In this document: positions 36,437 through 46,525 of the stretch, piece after piece
Layout: every line of letters begins with the position of its first letter
Position numbering within the stretch: position 1 is the stretch's first letter
DNA from: Symsagittifera roscoffensis
Lineage: Eukaryota > Xenacoelomorpha > Acoela > Convolutidae
DNA: 64,000 nucleotides
NCBI RefSeq assembly: GCF_963678635.1
Contig: NC_087070.1
Location: forward strand, 42,268,988-42,332,987
Direction: 5' to 3'
Position numbers and translations under genes: made by a program
The notes under the pieces: generated by a model
Database searches by the model: none
What the model was told of the DNA's origin: nothing
What the model saw: only the letters and a program-made list of their open reading frames with translations

Positions 36437-36490
36437 TTGTTCATCACGACATCTGACTGTCTGAAATTGGAGAGGAGAGCTAAAGATGAC
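36437..36490 (+). CDS. VPS28: VPS28 exon 5
   Basis: An 18-codon exon, LFITTSDCLKLERRAKDD, between acceptor CTGTTTAG and donor GTAAGT. It matches LFITVMDKLRLEIRAMDE of the C-terminal domain's first helix. It is phase 0 at both ends. Confidence 0.94.
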
Positions 36491-36576
36491 GTAAGTATTG
36501 TCCTTTGGCCTGACGTTAAATAAGAGTAACTCAGAGAATCAAATGTGCGTGACTGTTGGTTTCCTTTTGTTTTCAG

Positions 36577-36668
36577 ATTTATCCGTTGGTCAGGGAGATA
36601 TGTGACGCATTAAGCTCAATGACCTCTCTGCCCGCAAACTTCGAAGCCAAAACGAAAATGAACGAGTG
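36577..36668 (+). CDS. VPS28: VPS28 exon 6
   Basis: Acceptor TTTTCAG. The exon encodes IYPLVREICDALSSMTSLPA, then NFEAKTKMNEW, equivalent to IQPDLRELMETMNRMSHLPP and DFEGRQKVSQW. The open frame runs on to a stop at 36,744, but that extension has no family match. The donor GTTAGT at 36,669 leaves TG, and the G that opens the terminal exon completes the conserved Trp, so splicing at 36,668 is preferred. The intron to the first terminal exon copy is 2.7 kb and holds an inverted MITE piece and the start of the tandem array. Confidence 0.93.
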
Positions 36669-37520
36669 GTTAGTAGCAATGATTGAATTGCATCGAAAGA
36701 ATTCTCCTTTGTACACAAAATCTATCAGAAAATGGATCTTTTGAGTTATCCCCCTCCCATTTGTTACATAGTATCGAATTCGAATTGCCACCCATATAAG
36801 AACTAATTCAGCGGTTAAGCATTCGTGGGTTTTGTACCTAGTAACGAATCTCTCACCACCTTTTTTGCGGTGGAGGGGAGGGGGACTAGTTAAAAGATCC
36901 CATTTGCGGAAAAAATTGGCTGAATAGCTTGAAGATACCTTACTATCTTACTATCAGCAAATGAAATCTTACTATCAGCAAATGAAATTGCTGCAATGCG
37001 ACTTTGTTTAATCGACAATATGTTCCCAACAACATGCTTGATATGGTCGGTTAGAAAGTTATTTTCTATACCGTTTTTTTCTCAGTTAATTCGAAATGTA
37101 ATTTAAAAAAATTAATTCGAAATGTAATTAAAAAGTCGATGAACGTAGTTCATACTCTTAAAGAGGTCGCGATAATTTTTTCGTTTTTTCCAGGAAAAGT
37201 CTTAAAATTTTTTCACGCTCAAAGTTACTTTTTCGCGGTTTGAGTTTTGATTTATTTTTCAGTTCAGTTCATTTCCTTTGTTAAAAGGAAGGCAAATTCC
37301 ACTATAAAAATTTCTTCAGGCTCAACGTTACTTTTTCGCGGTTTGAATTTTGATTTCTTTTCCAGTTCAGCTCATTTCCTTTGTTAAAAGGAAGGCAAAT
37401 TCCACTATAGAACAGCCGATGATCCGCTTTTTCAAAAGTGGAATTTAATTTTCATTTCCGAGCTTAATTATGCTTGCGAAGCAAAGTGTATTAGTACAAA
37501 CTTCCTCTTTTTTTGCTACC
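36669..37520. other. VPS28 intron part before the tandem array
   Basis: AT-rich intron sequence. It contains a reverse-oriented, truncated copy of the MITE family at about 37,132-37,435 and a ~105-bp direct tandem duplication within it. No other coding segment is seen. The open frame continuing to 36,744 is read-through of exon 6. Confidence 0.5.
37132..37435 (-). mobile_element. Truncated MITE copy with internal tandem duplication
   Basis: ATGAACGTAGTTCATACTCT at 37,139 is the inverted end of the MITE seen at 40,164-40,635, whose right end reads AGTCTGAACTACGTTCATTG. Inside, TTACTTTTTCGCGGTTTGA followed by GTTCAGTTCATTTCC and TTTGTTAAAAGGAAGGC is present twice in direct tandem, at about 37,222-37,307 and 37,326-37,410. 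The second inverted end is missing, so the copy is truncated. Confidence 0.65.
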
Positions 37521-37875
37521 TAAGTCTCAAATTTTGGTGCCACTTTTAGGGTACCTTTACAGCTTATTGATAGCATGCGCTTTGACATTTGAATCCTAAT
37601 AAGTTTACACAGTTGATGCATTTTTAATTCATCAAATGAACCGAAAAAAGCTATTTGTTCCAGCAACATTACAATAATAAAAACTCGATTTCAGAAATTT
37701 TCAGAATTTAGCTCGCAATTTTTTTGAAATGCATAAGTTATAAATAATGTGGCTCTATGCTTTGCGATTTAGTATATGCGAATTGTGTCTTGTGCTTTGT
37801 GCTAATTTTGCTGCATCGAATTGGCAATTTATAAGCAAATGTAGCTGCGTTATTGGTTGCTAGCTAATGGATCTT

Positions 37876-37985
37876 AAGCATCTGTGGTTGAGTGCTTAAT
37901 GCGTGAGACTCAAATTTGCTAGGTCGCAGATTCGAACCCGACATAAAGCCGAATTTTTGCTAATTCGAGGCTTATTTCTACTTTT
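37876..37985 (+). mobile_element. tRNA-Leu-like SINE head (also 41,126, 44,383, 47,641 and 49,275)
   Basis: TGTGGTTGAGTGCTTAATGC (A-box region, TGGCTGAGTG in other copies), then GTGAGACTCAAATTTGCTAG, then GGTCGCAGATTCGAACCCGA (B-box region). A-box, anticodon-like ACTCAAA and B-box are spaced as in a tRNA-Leu. The diverged copy at 49,275-49,362 keeps GTGGCTAAGTGGTTAGAGCG, even closer to a tRNA. A shared body follows (GAATTTTTGCTAATTCGAGG and the T-rich stretch). No closed acceptor stem was found. Confidence 0.65.
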
Positions 37986-38206
37986 TTTATGTCACTTGAA
38001 AGAGCTGCTTTTTGATCATGTTCTCTCAAAGCACAGCTTCGCCTCTGTGTTTATATATTGATAACTTTCTTAAATTGGGTTTATTTTACCAGAAAATTGT
38101 CAGTCAGAAATTCTATTTTTTCTGTTTATTGAGTTCATTGACTCTTTTCCAGTTTTCTGTTGGCTATGTTTTTACGGCAAAAAATATAGTTTTCGAAGCT
38201 TTTTTT

Positions 38207-38415
38207 TAAATTATCTGTCCCGGCTCTACTTCCTCCTTACTATCTTGGGCCTTGCTGCCGTGAGTGAGATCGATGGCATCCGTTTTGTCGCATTTGGTCT
38301 CACCTTGTAGAGGCTGATGACGCTAAGACCTCTCCAACAGTGAGCGAAGTGGGAATCGAACCCAATACCTTCGTATTATAGGCCGCGAGGCGTATTCACT
38401 CAGTCACGACCGCTC
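38207..38415 (-). mobile_element. tRNA-derived SINE, reverse orientation (also 41,463-41,672, 44,720-44,930, 47,976-48,188)
   Basis: Reading the minus strand, GAGCGGTCGTGACTGAGTGA opens a tRNA-like head. It is followed by ATTGGGTTCGATTCCCACTT (B-box arm) and TTCGCTC, which pairs with GAGCGGT in six of seven positions. The body contains GTGAGACCAAATGCGAC and GGATGCCAT, and it ends in an A-rich tail (ATAATTTAAAAAAAA). Length is about 210 bp. It is part of the tandem unit, so each unit has one copy. The anticodon arm does not fold well, so it is a SINE and not a gene. Confidence 0.72.
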
Positions 38416-38515
38416 TTTTTGCTGCTTATTTAAACTTAATAGACGTAGGTTGTGATTACATTGGCGATTGTTCGGCACAAAATTGGCACAAAATTAATAA
38501 ACATAGCCAATCAAA

Positions 38516-38995
38516 GATTGGAAAAGAGTAATGAACGCAAGTAAAAATAAAAAAACACTGACTTTCTTGAAAAATCTCAACTTTCGAATTTCAAAGAAAA
38601 AAATAGATGCCCTTTAAACTCTTCGAATTTCTAAAACAATTTATGATTAAATCTTTTTGATGACATGAACCCAACTAGAGAAAACTGGATCAATAGGTAA
38701 AATTTTTATTCCGCTGGGAATCTAAACATTAAGTTCTCATTTCGAAACTAAAAATCTTTCACATTTTTTGCGTCATTTCCACGTTCGTATTTTTTGAGTG
38801 CTATTTACTTCACGTTCAGCTGATGAATTTCAATTGAATTCAAAAAGTGTATATATACCTAAGTGCATTCATAAATGCATCAGTATGTATGATTGCTCAT
38901 CTGTACTTAATAGAGACTTTTAAGACTTTTCCTGAAAAAATATGTAGCCAGACCTTTATAAGAGTCTTCACTACGTTCATTACTCTTAATCAATC
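38516..38995. mobile_element. MITE, ~480 bp, 22-bp terminal inverted repeats (one per array unit)
   Basis: The left end is GATTGGAAAAGAGTAATGAA and the right end, reverse complemented, is GATTGATTAAGAGTAATGAA, both followed by CG. They agree at 19 of 22 positions over the terminal 22 bp. There is no coding capacity. A relative sits at 40,164-40,635 in the same unit and another at 59,803-60,247, so this is a dispersed non-autonomous DNA transposon family. No convincing target duplication was seen. Confidence 0.7.
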
Positions 38996-39369
38996 ACCAA
39001 AAAAATCAAATTTTGTAATTGGATAAAAGAGGCGCACTGAGTACTCATTGGGTGTGTAACCATTTTTCATTGAAAATATGATAAATATCAAAATTAAACA
39101 ACCCTAAATTGGTTTTAAAGGACATTTTTTCTGTGTTTTTGGGCAGTAGTTTATTTAAACTCGTACGATTTTAAGATTTAGAAGGTTTTGCGCCTTAATT
39201 TACTGAACATAGTTCAGATTTTTTTCTTAAAAGGGGAACAATTGTAGGAAATTTTGATTTCCTTGTTTTACATACATTTTTTCAATGAAATTGGAGAATT
39301 CAAAAAATTGATTGGATCATTATGGATCAATATTTCGGGATAACAAATGTTGTTAACTCGCTTGCTTAG

Positions 39370-39496
39370 GCTGAAAACACTTGGAGAAATGTCAGTGTCA
39401 GATGAACTTTCTGACGACCAGACACGACAATTGACCTTTGATCTTGACGTATCATACAATGCATTCATCCGGACGCTCAAAGACGAAAATAACTAG
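39370..39496 (+). CDS. VPS28: VPS28 terminal exon, array copy 1
   Basis: Acceptor TTGCTTAG, then G plus LKTLGEMSVSDELSDDQTRQ, LTFDLDVSYNAF and IRTLKDENN, then a stop. It aligns with the family C-terminus LxTLSxMxASDELDDSQVRQ, MLFDLESAYNAF and xRFLH. Joined to exons 1-6 it gives 642 nt, 213 residues, against about 220 in human VPS28, with no phase clash. The four-helix C-terminal bundle is thereby complete. In animals and yeast this bundle links ESCRT-I to ESCRT-II. The exon lies in the 3.26-kb tandem unit and is repeated at 42,628 and 45,886. Confidence 0.93.
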
Positions 39497-39618
39497 CAGA
39501 GTCAACTTATTCCTCACAAAAGAAATCAAAATTAATCAACTGCGCAATGATATTTCTGGATAACTGCAAATATTTCCTACTAAATTGTATTTATAATAGT
39601 TTAGAGTTGTTGAAATCA

Positions 39619-39624
39619 AATAAA
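39619..39624 (+). terminator. Polyadenylation signal AATAAA after VPS28 terminal exon copy 1
   Basis: AATAAA lies 123 bp after the VPS28 stop codon and before the opposing ferlin exon at 39,804. The same signal is kept at 42,877 and 46,135. This spacing would end the VPS28 transcript about 150 bp short of the antisense ferlin exon, avoiding exon-exon overlap. Confidence 0.6.
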
Positions 39625-39803
39625 TTGAGAAAATATTGATTGTATTTGAGTAAAAAATCAGTAATTGAGTGGGTAGGTAGATAGCTTGCAAGACTTTGCA
39701 AAAATTTTATTCAAAAAAGGAATATAGTAATGCGTTGTTTTAGCAGTGCAAAAAATTTTGTATTTGAAATACAAACAACATTTAATGATTTCCAGTGTCT
39801 AAC

Positions 39804-40009
39804 CTTCCATCCATCCCTGTACGTAAACATCGGCAATCGTGTCGCCACTGAACGACTTGGTTTCGAGTACAGTCTCTTGAGTGGACAACACAACCACCCG
39901 CAGCACCATCGGCTCCGGCTCACTTGGTCGGATGTCAATCATCGGCATCTTGGGGGGTCCCAACTCAGTGTCATACAGTTCCATCCACATGTACACATTT
40001 CCAACATCC
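39804..40009 (-). CDS. Ferlin C2 exon, array copy 1
   Basis: 206-bp exon: G, then DVGNVYMWMELYDTELGPPK, MPMIDIRPSEPEPMVLRVVV, LSTQETVLETKSFSGDTIAD, VYVQGWMEG. It matches the ferlin stretch GKLxMWVDIFPxxxGPP, then ITPRxPxxYELRVIIWNTxD, then DIYVKGWMEG, which opens the last C2 domain. The acceptor is the AG in CATTAAAG (pyrimidine-poor, weak). The donor is GTTAGA. Phase 2 at the start fits the exon at 49,801-49,964. Phase 1 at the end fits 33,418 and restores Gly in GWMEG-M-E-T-G. Confidence 0.93.
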
Positions 40010-40163
40010 CTTTAATGTGTAATAAACATGTCCTTTACACTTTAGTTTAGTTAATAGTAATAAACATGTCCTCATGCATTTCGTTTATTTAATGATCTCC
40101 ATTTATTTGAATAAGAACTGGATATTCGAAAAAGTCTATTCAAAACAACATGGCCAACAGATA

Positions 40164-40635
40164 GTTGGAAAAGAGTTTATGAACGCAAGTAAACTGAAAA
40201 AAAAATACGGATTTATTTTTTCAAAATCTCAACTTTCGACTTTCAAAGAAAAAAGACGCCCTTACAAATCTCTGAATTTCTGGAAAAATTGATGATTGAT
40301 CTTTTGATAAAAATTAACTCAATTTGAGATAACTGGATCAATAGGGAAACTTTTTATTTTGCTGGGAAATCTGAAAATTAGAATCTATTTTCGAAACTAG
40401 CAGTCGATCACGTTTTTTGTGACCCTTACACTTTCACTGTTCGATAGTGTAGTGTGTATTCCTTTCAACAAATGAAATGAACTGAACTGAAAAAGAAATC
40501 ATCAGTCAAACGGCGAAAAAGTAAATTGAGACTCAACAACCTGTTAGACATGGTGAAAAAAAACGAAAAAAAAAAACATCGAAAGAAAAAGACTTATTTA
40601 AGAGTCTGAACTACGTTCATTGACTTAATAAAACA
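40164..40635. mobile_element. Second MITE of the same family in the array unit
   Basis: The left end GTTGGAAAAGAGTTTATGAA and the reverse complement of the right end, GTTTTATTAAGTCAATGAAC, share the AAGAGTNAATGAACG-type core. The interior aligns with the MITE at 38,516 through AAAATCTCAACTTTCGA, ACTGGATCAATAGG and TTTCGAAACTA. It recurs in units 2 and 3 (about 43,422 and 46,680). It is more diverged from the 38,516 element than copies between units are, so both inserted before the array expanded. Confidence 0.65.
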
Positions 40636-42627
40636 TATTTCAGTTGGTTTTTAAATTTGATAGTTTAATTTTTTTATTGGTTTTTTAAGTTTTGACAAAA
40701 TAACTTTTGAACCAACAAAATTTTTATTCTGCGCCAGCTTAGTGGATTATTTAGAACCTTTTTTCTAACCTAAGTCGCAAATATTGGTGCCAGTTTTGGG
40801 CAGCTTTACAGCGTTTTGATAGTATGCGCATTGACATTCGAATAGTAATAAGTTTACACAGTTGATGCATTTTTAATTCATCAAATGAACCGAAAAAAGC
40901 TAATTGTTTCAGCAACATTACATTAATAAAAACTCGATTTCAGAAATTTTCAGAATTTATCTTGCAACTTTTTTGAAACGCATAAGTTATAAATAATGTG
41001 GCTTTATGCTTTGCGATTTAGTATATGCGAATTGTGTCTTGTGCTTTGTGCTAATTTTGCTGCATCGAATTGGCAATTTATTAGCATATGTAGCTGCGCT
41101 ATTGGTTGCTAGCTTATGGATCTTAAGCATCTGTGGCTGAGTGCTTACTGCGTGAGACTCAAATTTGCTAGGTCGCAGATTCGAACCCGACATAAAGCCG
41201 AGTTTTTGCAAAATCGAGGCTTATTTCTACTTTTTTTATGTCACTTGAAAGAGCTGCTTTTTGGTCATATTCTCACAAAGCACAGCTTCGCCTCTGTGTA
41301 AATACTTTATTTATCGATAGTTTTCTCAAATTGGGTTTATTTTACCAGAAAATTGTCAGTCAGAAATTCTATTTTTTCTATTTACTTGAGTTCATTGACT
41401 CTTTTCCAGCTGTCGGTTGGCTATGTTTTTACGGCAAAAAAATATAGTTTTCGAAGATTTTTTTAAATTATCTGTCCCGGCTCTACTTCCTCCTTACTAT
41501 CTTGGGCCTTGCTGCCGTGAGTGAGATCTATGGCATCCGTTTTGTCGCATTTGGTCTCACCTTGTAGAGGCTGATGACGCTAAGACCTCTCCAACAGTGA
41601 GCGAAGTGGGAATCGAACCCAATACCTTCGTATTATAGGCCGCGAGGCGTATTCACTCAGTCACGACCGCTCTTTTTGCTGCTTATTTAAAATTAATAGA
41701 CGTAGGTTGTGATTACATTGGCGATTGTTCGGCACAAAATTGGCACAAAATTAATAAACATAGCCAATCAAAGATTGGAAAAGAGTAATGAACGCAAGTA
41801 AAAATAAAAAAACACTGACTTTCTTGAAAAATCTCAACTTTCGAATTTCAAAGAAAAAAAATAGATGCCCTTTAAACTCTTCGAATTTCTAAAACAATTT
41901 ATGATTAAATCTTTTTGATGACATGAACCCAACTAGAGAAAACTGGATCAATAGGTAAAATTTTTATTCCGCTGGGAATCTAAACATTAAGTTCTCATTT
42001 CGAAACTAAAAATCTTTCACATTTTTTGCGTCATTTCCACGTTCGTATTTTTTGAGTGCTATTTACTTCACGTTCAGCTGATGAATTTCAATTGAATTCA
42101 AAAAGTGTATATATACCTAAGTGCATTCATAAATGCATCAGTATGTATGATTGCTCATCTGTACTTAATAGAGACTTTTAAGACTTTTCCTGAAAAAATA
42201 TGTAGCCAGACCTTTATAAGAGTCTTCACTACGTTCATTACTCTTAATCAATCACCAAAAAAATCAAATTTTGTAATTGGATAAAAGAGGCGCACTGAGT
42301 ACTCATTGGGTGTGTAACCATTTTTCATTGAAAATATGATAAATATCAAAATTAAACAACCCTAAATTGGTTTTAAAGGACATTTTTTCTGTGTTTTTGG
42401 GCAGTAGTTTATTTAAACTCGTACGATTTTAAGATTTAGAAGGTTTTGCGCCTTAATTTACTGAACATAGTTCAGATTTTTTTCTTAAAAGGGGAACAAT
42501 TGTAGGAAATTTTGATTTCCTTGTTTTACATACATTTTTTCAATGAAATTGGAGAATTCAAAAAATTGATTGGATCATTATGGATCAATATTTCGGGATA
42601 ACAAATGTTGTTAACTCGCTTGCTTAG

Positions 42628-42754
42628 GCTGAAAACACTTGGAGAAATGTCAGTGTCAGATGAACTTTCTGACGACCAGACACGACAATTGACCTTTGAT
42701 CTTGACGTATCATACAATGCATTCATCCGGACGCTCAAAGACGAAAATAACTAG
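42628..42754 (+). CDS. VPS28: VPS28 terminal exon, array copy 2
   Basis: Same sequence as copy 1, with the same acceptor TTGCTTAG, same frame and stop, and its own downstream AATAAA at 42,877-42,882. It could act as an alternative last exon or be bypassed because copy 1 is met first. Nothing in the sequence disables it. Confidence 0.8.
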
Positions 42755-43061
42755 CAGAGTCAACTTATTCCTCACAAAAGAAATCAAAATTAATCAACTG
42801 CGCAATGATATTTCTGGATAACTGCAAATATTTCCTACTAAATTGTATTTATAATAGTTTAGAGTTGTTGAAATCAAATAAATTGAGAAAATATTGATTG
42901 TATTTGAGTAAAAAATCAGTAATTGAGTGGGTAGGTAGATAGCTTGCAAGACTTTGCAAAAATTTTATTCAAAAAAGGAATATAGTAATGCGTTGTTTTA
43001 GCAGTGCAAAAAATTTTGTATTTGAAATACAAACAACATTTAATGATTTCCAGTGTCTAAC

Positions 43062-43267
43062 CTTCCATCCATCCCTGTACGTAAACATCGGCAATCGTGT
43101 CGCCACTGAACGACTTGGTTTCGAGTACAGTCTCTTGAGTGGACAACACAACCACCCGCAGCACCATCGGCTCCGGCTCACTTGGTCGGATGTCAATCAT
43201 CGGCATCTTGGGGGGTCCCAACTCAGTGTCATACAGTTCCATCCACATGTACACATTTCCAACATCC
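43062..43267 (-). CDS. Ferlin C2 exon, array copy 2
   Basis: Protein-identical copy of the exon at 39,804-40,009, with the same acceptor and donor. Because the exon is 206 bp (not a multiple of three), splicing two copies in series would shift the frame. It is therefore an alternative to the other copies, not an addition. Confidence 0.82.
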
Positions 43268-45885
43268 CTTTAATGTGTAATAAACATGTCCTTTACGCTT
43301 TAGTTTAGTTAATAGTAATAAACATGTCCTCATGCATTTCGTTTATTTAATGATCTCCATTTATTTGAATAAGAACTGGATATTCGAAAAAGTCTATTCA
43401 AAACAACATGGCCAACAGATAGTTGGAAAAGAGTTTATGAACGCAAGTAAACTGAAAAAAAAATACGGATTTATTTTTTCAAAATCTCAACTTTCGACTT
43501 TCAAAGAAAAAAGACGCCCTTACAAATCTCTGAATTTCTGGAAAAATGATGATTGATCTTTTGATAAAAATTAACTCAATTTGAGATAACTGGATCAATA
43601 GGGAAACTTTTTATTTTGCTGGGAAATCTGAAAATTAGAATCTATTTTCGAAACTAGCAGTCAATCACGTTTTTTGTGACCCTTACACTTTCACTGTTCG
43701 ATAGTGTAGTCTGTATTCCTTTCAACAAATGAAATGAACTGAACTGAAAAAGAAATCATCAGTCAAACGGCGAAAAAGTAAATTGAGACTCAACAACCTG
43801 TTAGACATGGTGAAAAAAAACGAAAAAAAAAAACATCGAAAGAAAAAGACTTATTTAAGAGTCTGAACTACGTTCATTGACTTAATAAAACATATTTCAG
43901 TTGGTTTTTAAATTTGATAGTTTAATTTTTTTATTGGTTTTTTAAGTTTTGACAAAATAACTTTTGAACCAACAAAATTTTTATTCTGCGCCAGCTTAGT
44001 GGATTATTTAGAACCTTTTTTCTAACCTAAGTCGCAAATATTGGTGCCAGTTTTGGGCAGCTTTACAGCGTTTTGATAGTATGCGCATTGACATTCGAAT
44101 AGTAATAAGTTTACACAGTTGATGCATTTTTAATTCATCAAATGAACCGAAAAAAGCTAATTGTTTCAGCAACATTACATTAATAAAAACTCGATTTCAG
44201 AAATTTTCAGAATTTATCTTGCAACTTTTTTGAAATGCATAAGTTATAAATAATGTGGCTTTATGCTTTGCGATTTAGTATATGCGAATTGTGTCTTGTG
44301 CTTTGTGCTAATTTTGCTGCATCGAATTGGCAATTTATTAGCATATGTAGCTGCGCTATTGGTTGCTAGCTTATGGATCTTAAGCATCTGTGGCTGAGTG
44401 CTTACTGCGTGAGACTCAAATTTGCTAGGTCGCAGATTCGAACCCGACATAAAGCCGAGTTTTTGCAAAATCGAGGCTTATTTCTACTTTTTTTATGTCA
44501 CTTGAAAGAGCTGCTTTTTGGTCATATTCTCACAAAGCACAGCTTCGCCTCTGTGTAAATACTTTATTTATCGATAGTTTTCTCAAATTGGGTTTATTTT
44601 ACCAGAAAATTGTCAGTCAGAAATTCTATTTTTTCTATTTACTTGAGTTCATTGACTCTTTTCCAGCTGTCGGTTGGCTATGTTTTTACGGCAAAAAAAT
44701 ATAGTTTTCGAAGCTTTTTTTAAAATTATCTGTCCCGGCTCTACTTCCTCCTTACTATCTTGGGCCTTGCTGCCGTGAGTGAGATCGATGGCATCCGTTT
44801 TGTCGCATTTGGTCTCACCTTGTAGAGGCTGATGACGCTAAGACCTCTCCAACAGTGAGCGAAGTGGGAATCGAACCCAATACCTTCGTATTATAGGCCG
44901 CGAGGCGTATTCACTCAGTCACGACCGCTCTTTTTGCTGCTTATTTAAAATTAATAGACGTAGATTGTGATTACATTGGCGATTGTTCGGCACAAAATTG
45001 GCACAAAATTAATAAACATAGCCAATCAAAGATTGGAAAAGAGTAATGAACGCAAGTAAAAATAAAAAAACACTGACTTTCTTGAAAAATCTCAACTTTC
45101 GAATTTCAAAGAAAAAAAATAGATGCCCTTTAAACTCTTCGAATTTCTAAAACAATTTATGATTAAATCTTTTTGATGACATGAACCCAACTAGAGAAAA
45201 CTGGATCAATAGGTAAAATTTTTATTCCGCTGGGAATCTAAACATTAAGTTCTCATTTCGAAACTAAAAATCTTTCACATTTTTTGCGTCATTTCCACGT
45301 TCGTATTTTTTGAGTGCTATTTACTTCACGTTCAGCTGATGAATTTCAATTGAATTCAAAAAGTGTATATATACCTAAGTGCATTCATAAATGCATCAGT
45401 ATGTATGATTGCTCATCTGTACTTAATAGAGACTTTTAAGACTTTTCCTGAAAAAATATGTAGCCAGACCTTTATAAGAGTCTTCACTACGTTCATTACT
45501 CTTAATCAATCACCAAAAAAATCAAATTTTGTAATTAGATAAAAGAGGCGCACTGAGTACTCATTGGGTGTGTAACCATTTTTCATTGAAAATATGATAA
45601 ATATCAAAATTAAACAACCCTAAATTGGTTTTAAAGGACATTTTTTCTGTGTTTTTGGGCAGTAGTTTATTTAAACTCGTACGATTTTAAGATTTAGAAG
45701 GTTTTGCGCCTTAATTTACTGAACATAGTTCAGATTTTTTTCTTAAAAGGGGAACAATTGTAGGAAATTTTGATTTCCTTGTTTTACATACATTTTTTCA
45801 ATGAAATTGGAGAATTCAAAAAATTGATTGGATCATTATGGATCAATATTTCGGGATAACAAATGTTGTTAACTCGCTTGCTTAG

Positions 45886-46012
45886 GCTGAAAACACTTGG
45901 AGAAATGGCAGTGTCAGATGAACTTTCTGACGACCAGACACGACAATTGACCTTTGATCTTGACGTATCATACAATGCATTCATCCGGACGCTCAAAGAC
46001 GAAAATAACTAG
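45886..46012 (+). CDS. VPS28: VPS28 terminal exon, array copy 3
   Basis: Third copy, intact. It differs from the other two in one codon: GEMAVSDEL instead of GEMSVSDEL, a TCA to GCA change. It has its own splice acceptor, stop codon and AATAAA (46,135-46,140). Using it would need a transcript that runs through the first two polyadenylation signals. Confidence 0.8.
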
Positions 46013-46319
46013 CAGAGTCAACTTATTCCTCACAAAAGAAATCAAAATTTATCAACTGCGCAATGATATTTCTGGATAACTGCAAATATTTCCGACTAAA
46101 TTGTATTTATAATAGTTTAGAGTTGTTGAAATCAAATAAATTGAGAAAATATTGATTGTATTTGAGTAAAAAATCAGTAATTGAGTGGGTAGGTAGATAG
46201 CTTGCAAGACTTTGCAAAAATTTTATTCAAAAAAGGAATATAGTAATGCGTTGTTTTAGCAGTGCAAAAAATTTTGTAATTGAAATACAAACAACATTTA
46301 ATGATTTCCAGTGTCTAAC

Positions 46320-46525
46320 CTTCCATCCATCCCTGTACGTAAACATCGGCAATCGTGTCGCCACTGAACGACTTGGTTTCGAGTACAGTCTCTTGAGTGG
46401 ACAACACAACCACCCGCAGCACCATCGGCTCCGGCTCACTTGGTCGGATGTCAATCATCGGCATCTTGGGGGGTCCCAACTCAGTGTCATACAGTTCCAT
46501 CCACATGTACACATTTCCAACATCC
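46320..46525 (-). CDS. Ferlin C2 exon, array copy 3
   Basis: Third protein-identical copy and the first one reached by a transcript coming from the upstream exon at 49,964. Splice sites are unchanged. If splicing simply takes the nearest acceptor, this copy would be the default and the other two would be skipped. Confidence 0.85.

Larger units (their letters stand above)
37521..40770. repeat. 3.26-kb tandem array, unit 1
   Basis: Direct tandem unit, phased here at TAAGTCKCAAATWTTGGTGC. In order it holds a tRNA-derived SINE head (37,876), a reverse SINE (38,207-38,415), a MITE (38,516-38,995), the VPS28 terminal exon (39,370-39,496), its AATAAA, one ferlin exon on the minus strand (39,804-40,009) and a second MITE of the same family (40,164-40,635). 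The first ~500 bp are more diverged from the other units than the rest is, as expected for the outer edge of an array. Confidence 0.92.
40771..44027. repeat. 3.26-kb tandem array, unit 2
   Basis: Full unit of 3,257 bp, nearly identical by eye to units 1 and 3 over thousands of bases, including intron sequence. Homologous landmarks are exactly 3,258 bp apart (39,268 / 42,526 / 45,784). It carries all components listed for unit 1. Confidence 0.95.

Noticed and set aside
36669-36744. Read-through C-terminus of VPS28 exon 6 (LVAMIELHRKNSPLYTKSIR)
   Set aside because: No match to the VPS28 C-terminus. Splicing at GTTAGT to the exon at 39,370 restores the conserved Trp and the whole family ending.
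38345-38415. Functional tRNA gene on the minus strand in each array unit
   Set aside because: Acceptor and T arms are good, but the anticodon arm does not fold and an A-rich-tailed body follows, so it is a SINE.
39268-39480. Minus-strand 70-residue open frame repeated in three array units
   Set aside because: Antisense shadow of the VPS28 terminal exon.
39730-40050. Plus-strand 106-residue open frame repeated in three array units
   Set aside because: Antisense shadow of the ferlin exon. The ferlin frame has clear family conservation and this one has none.
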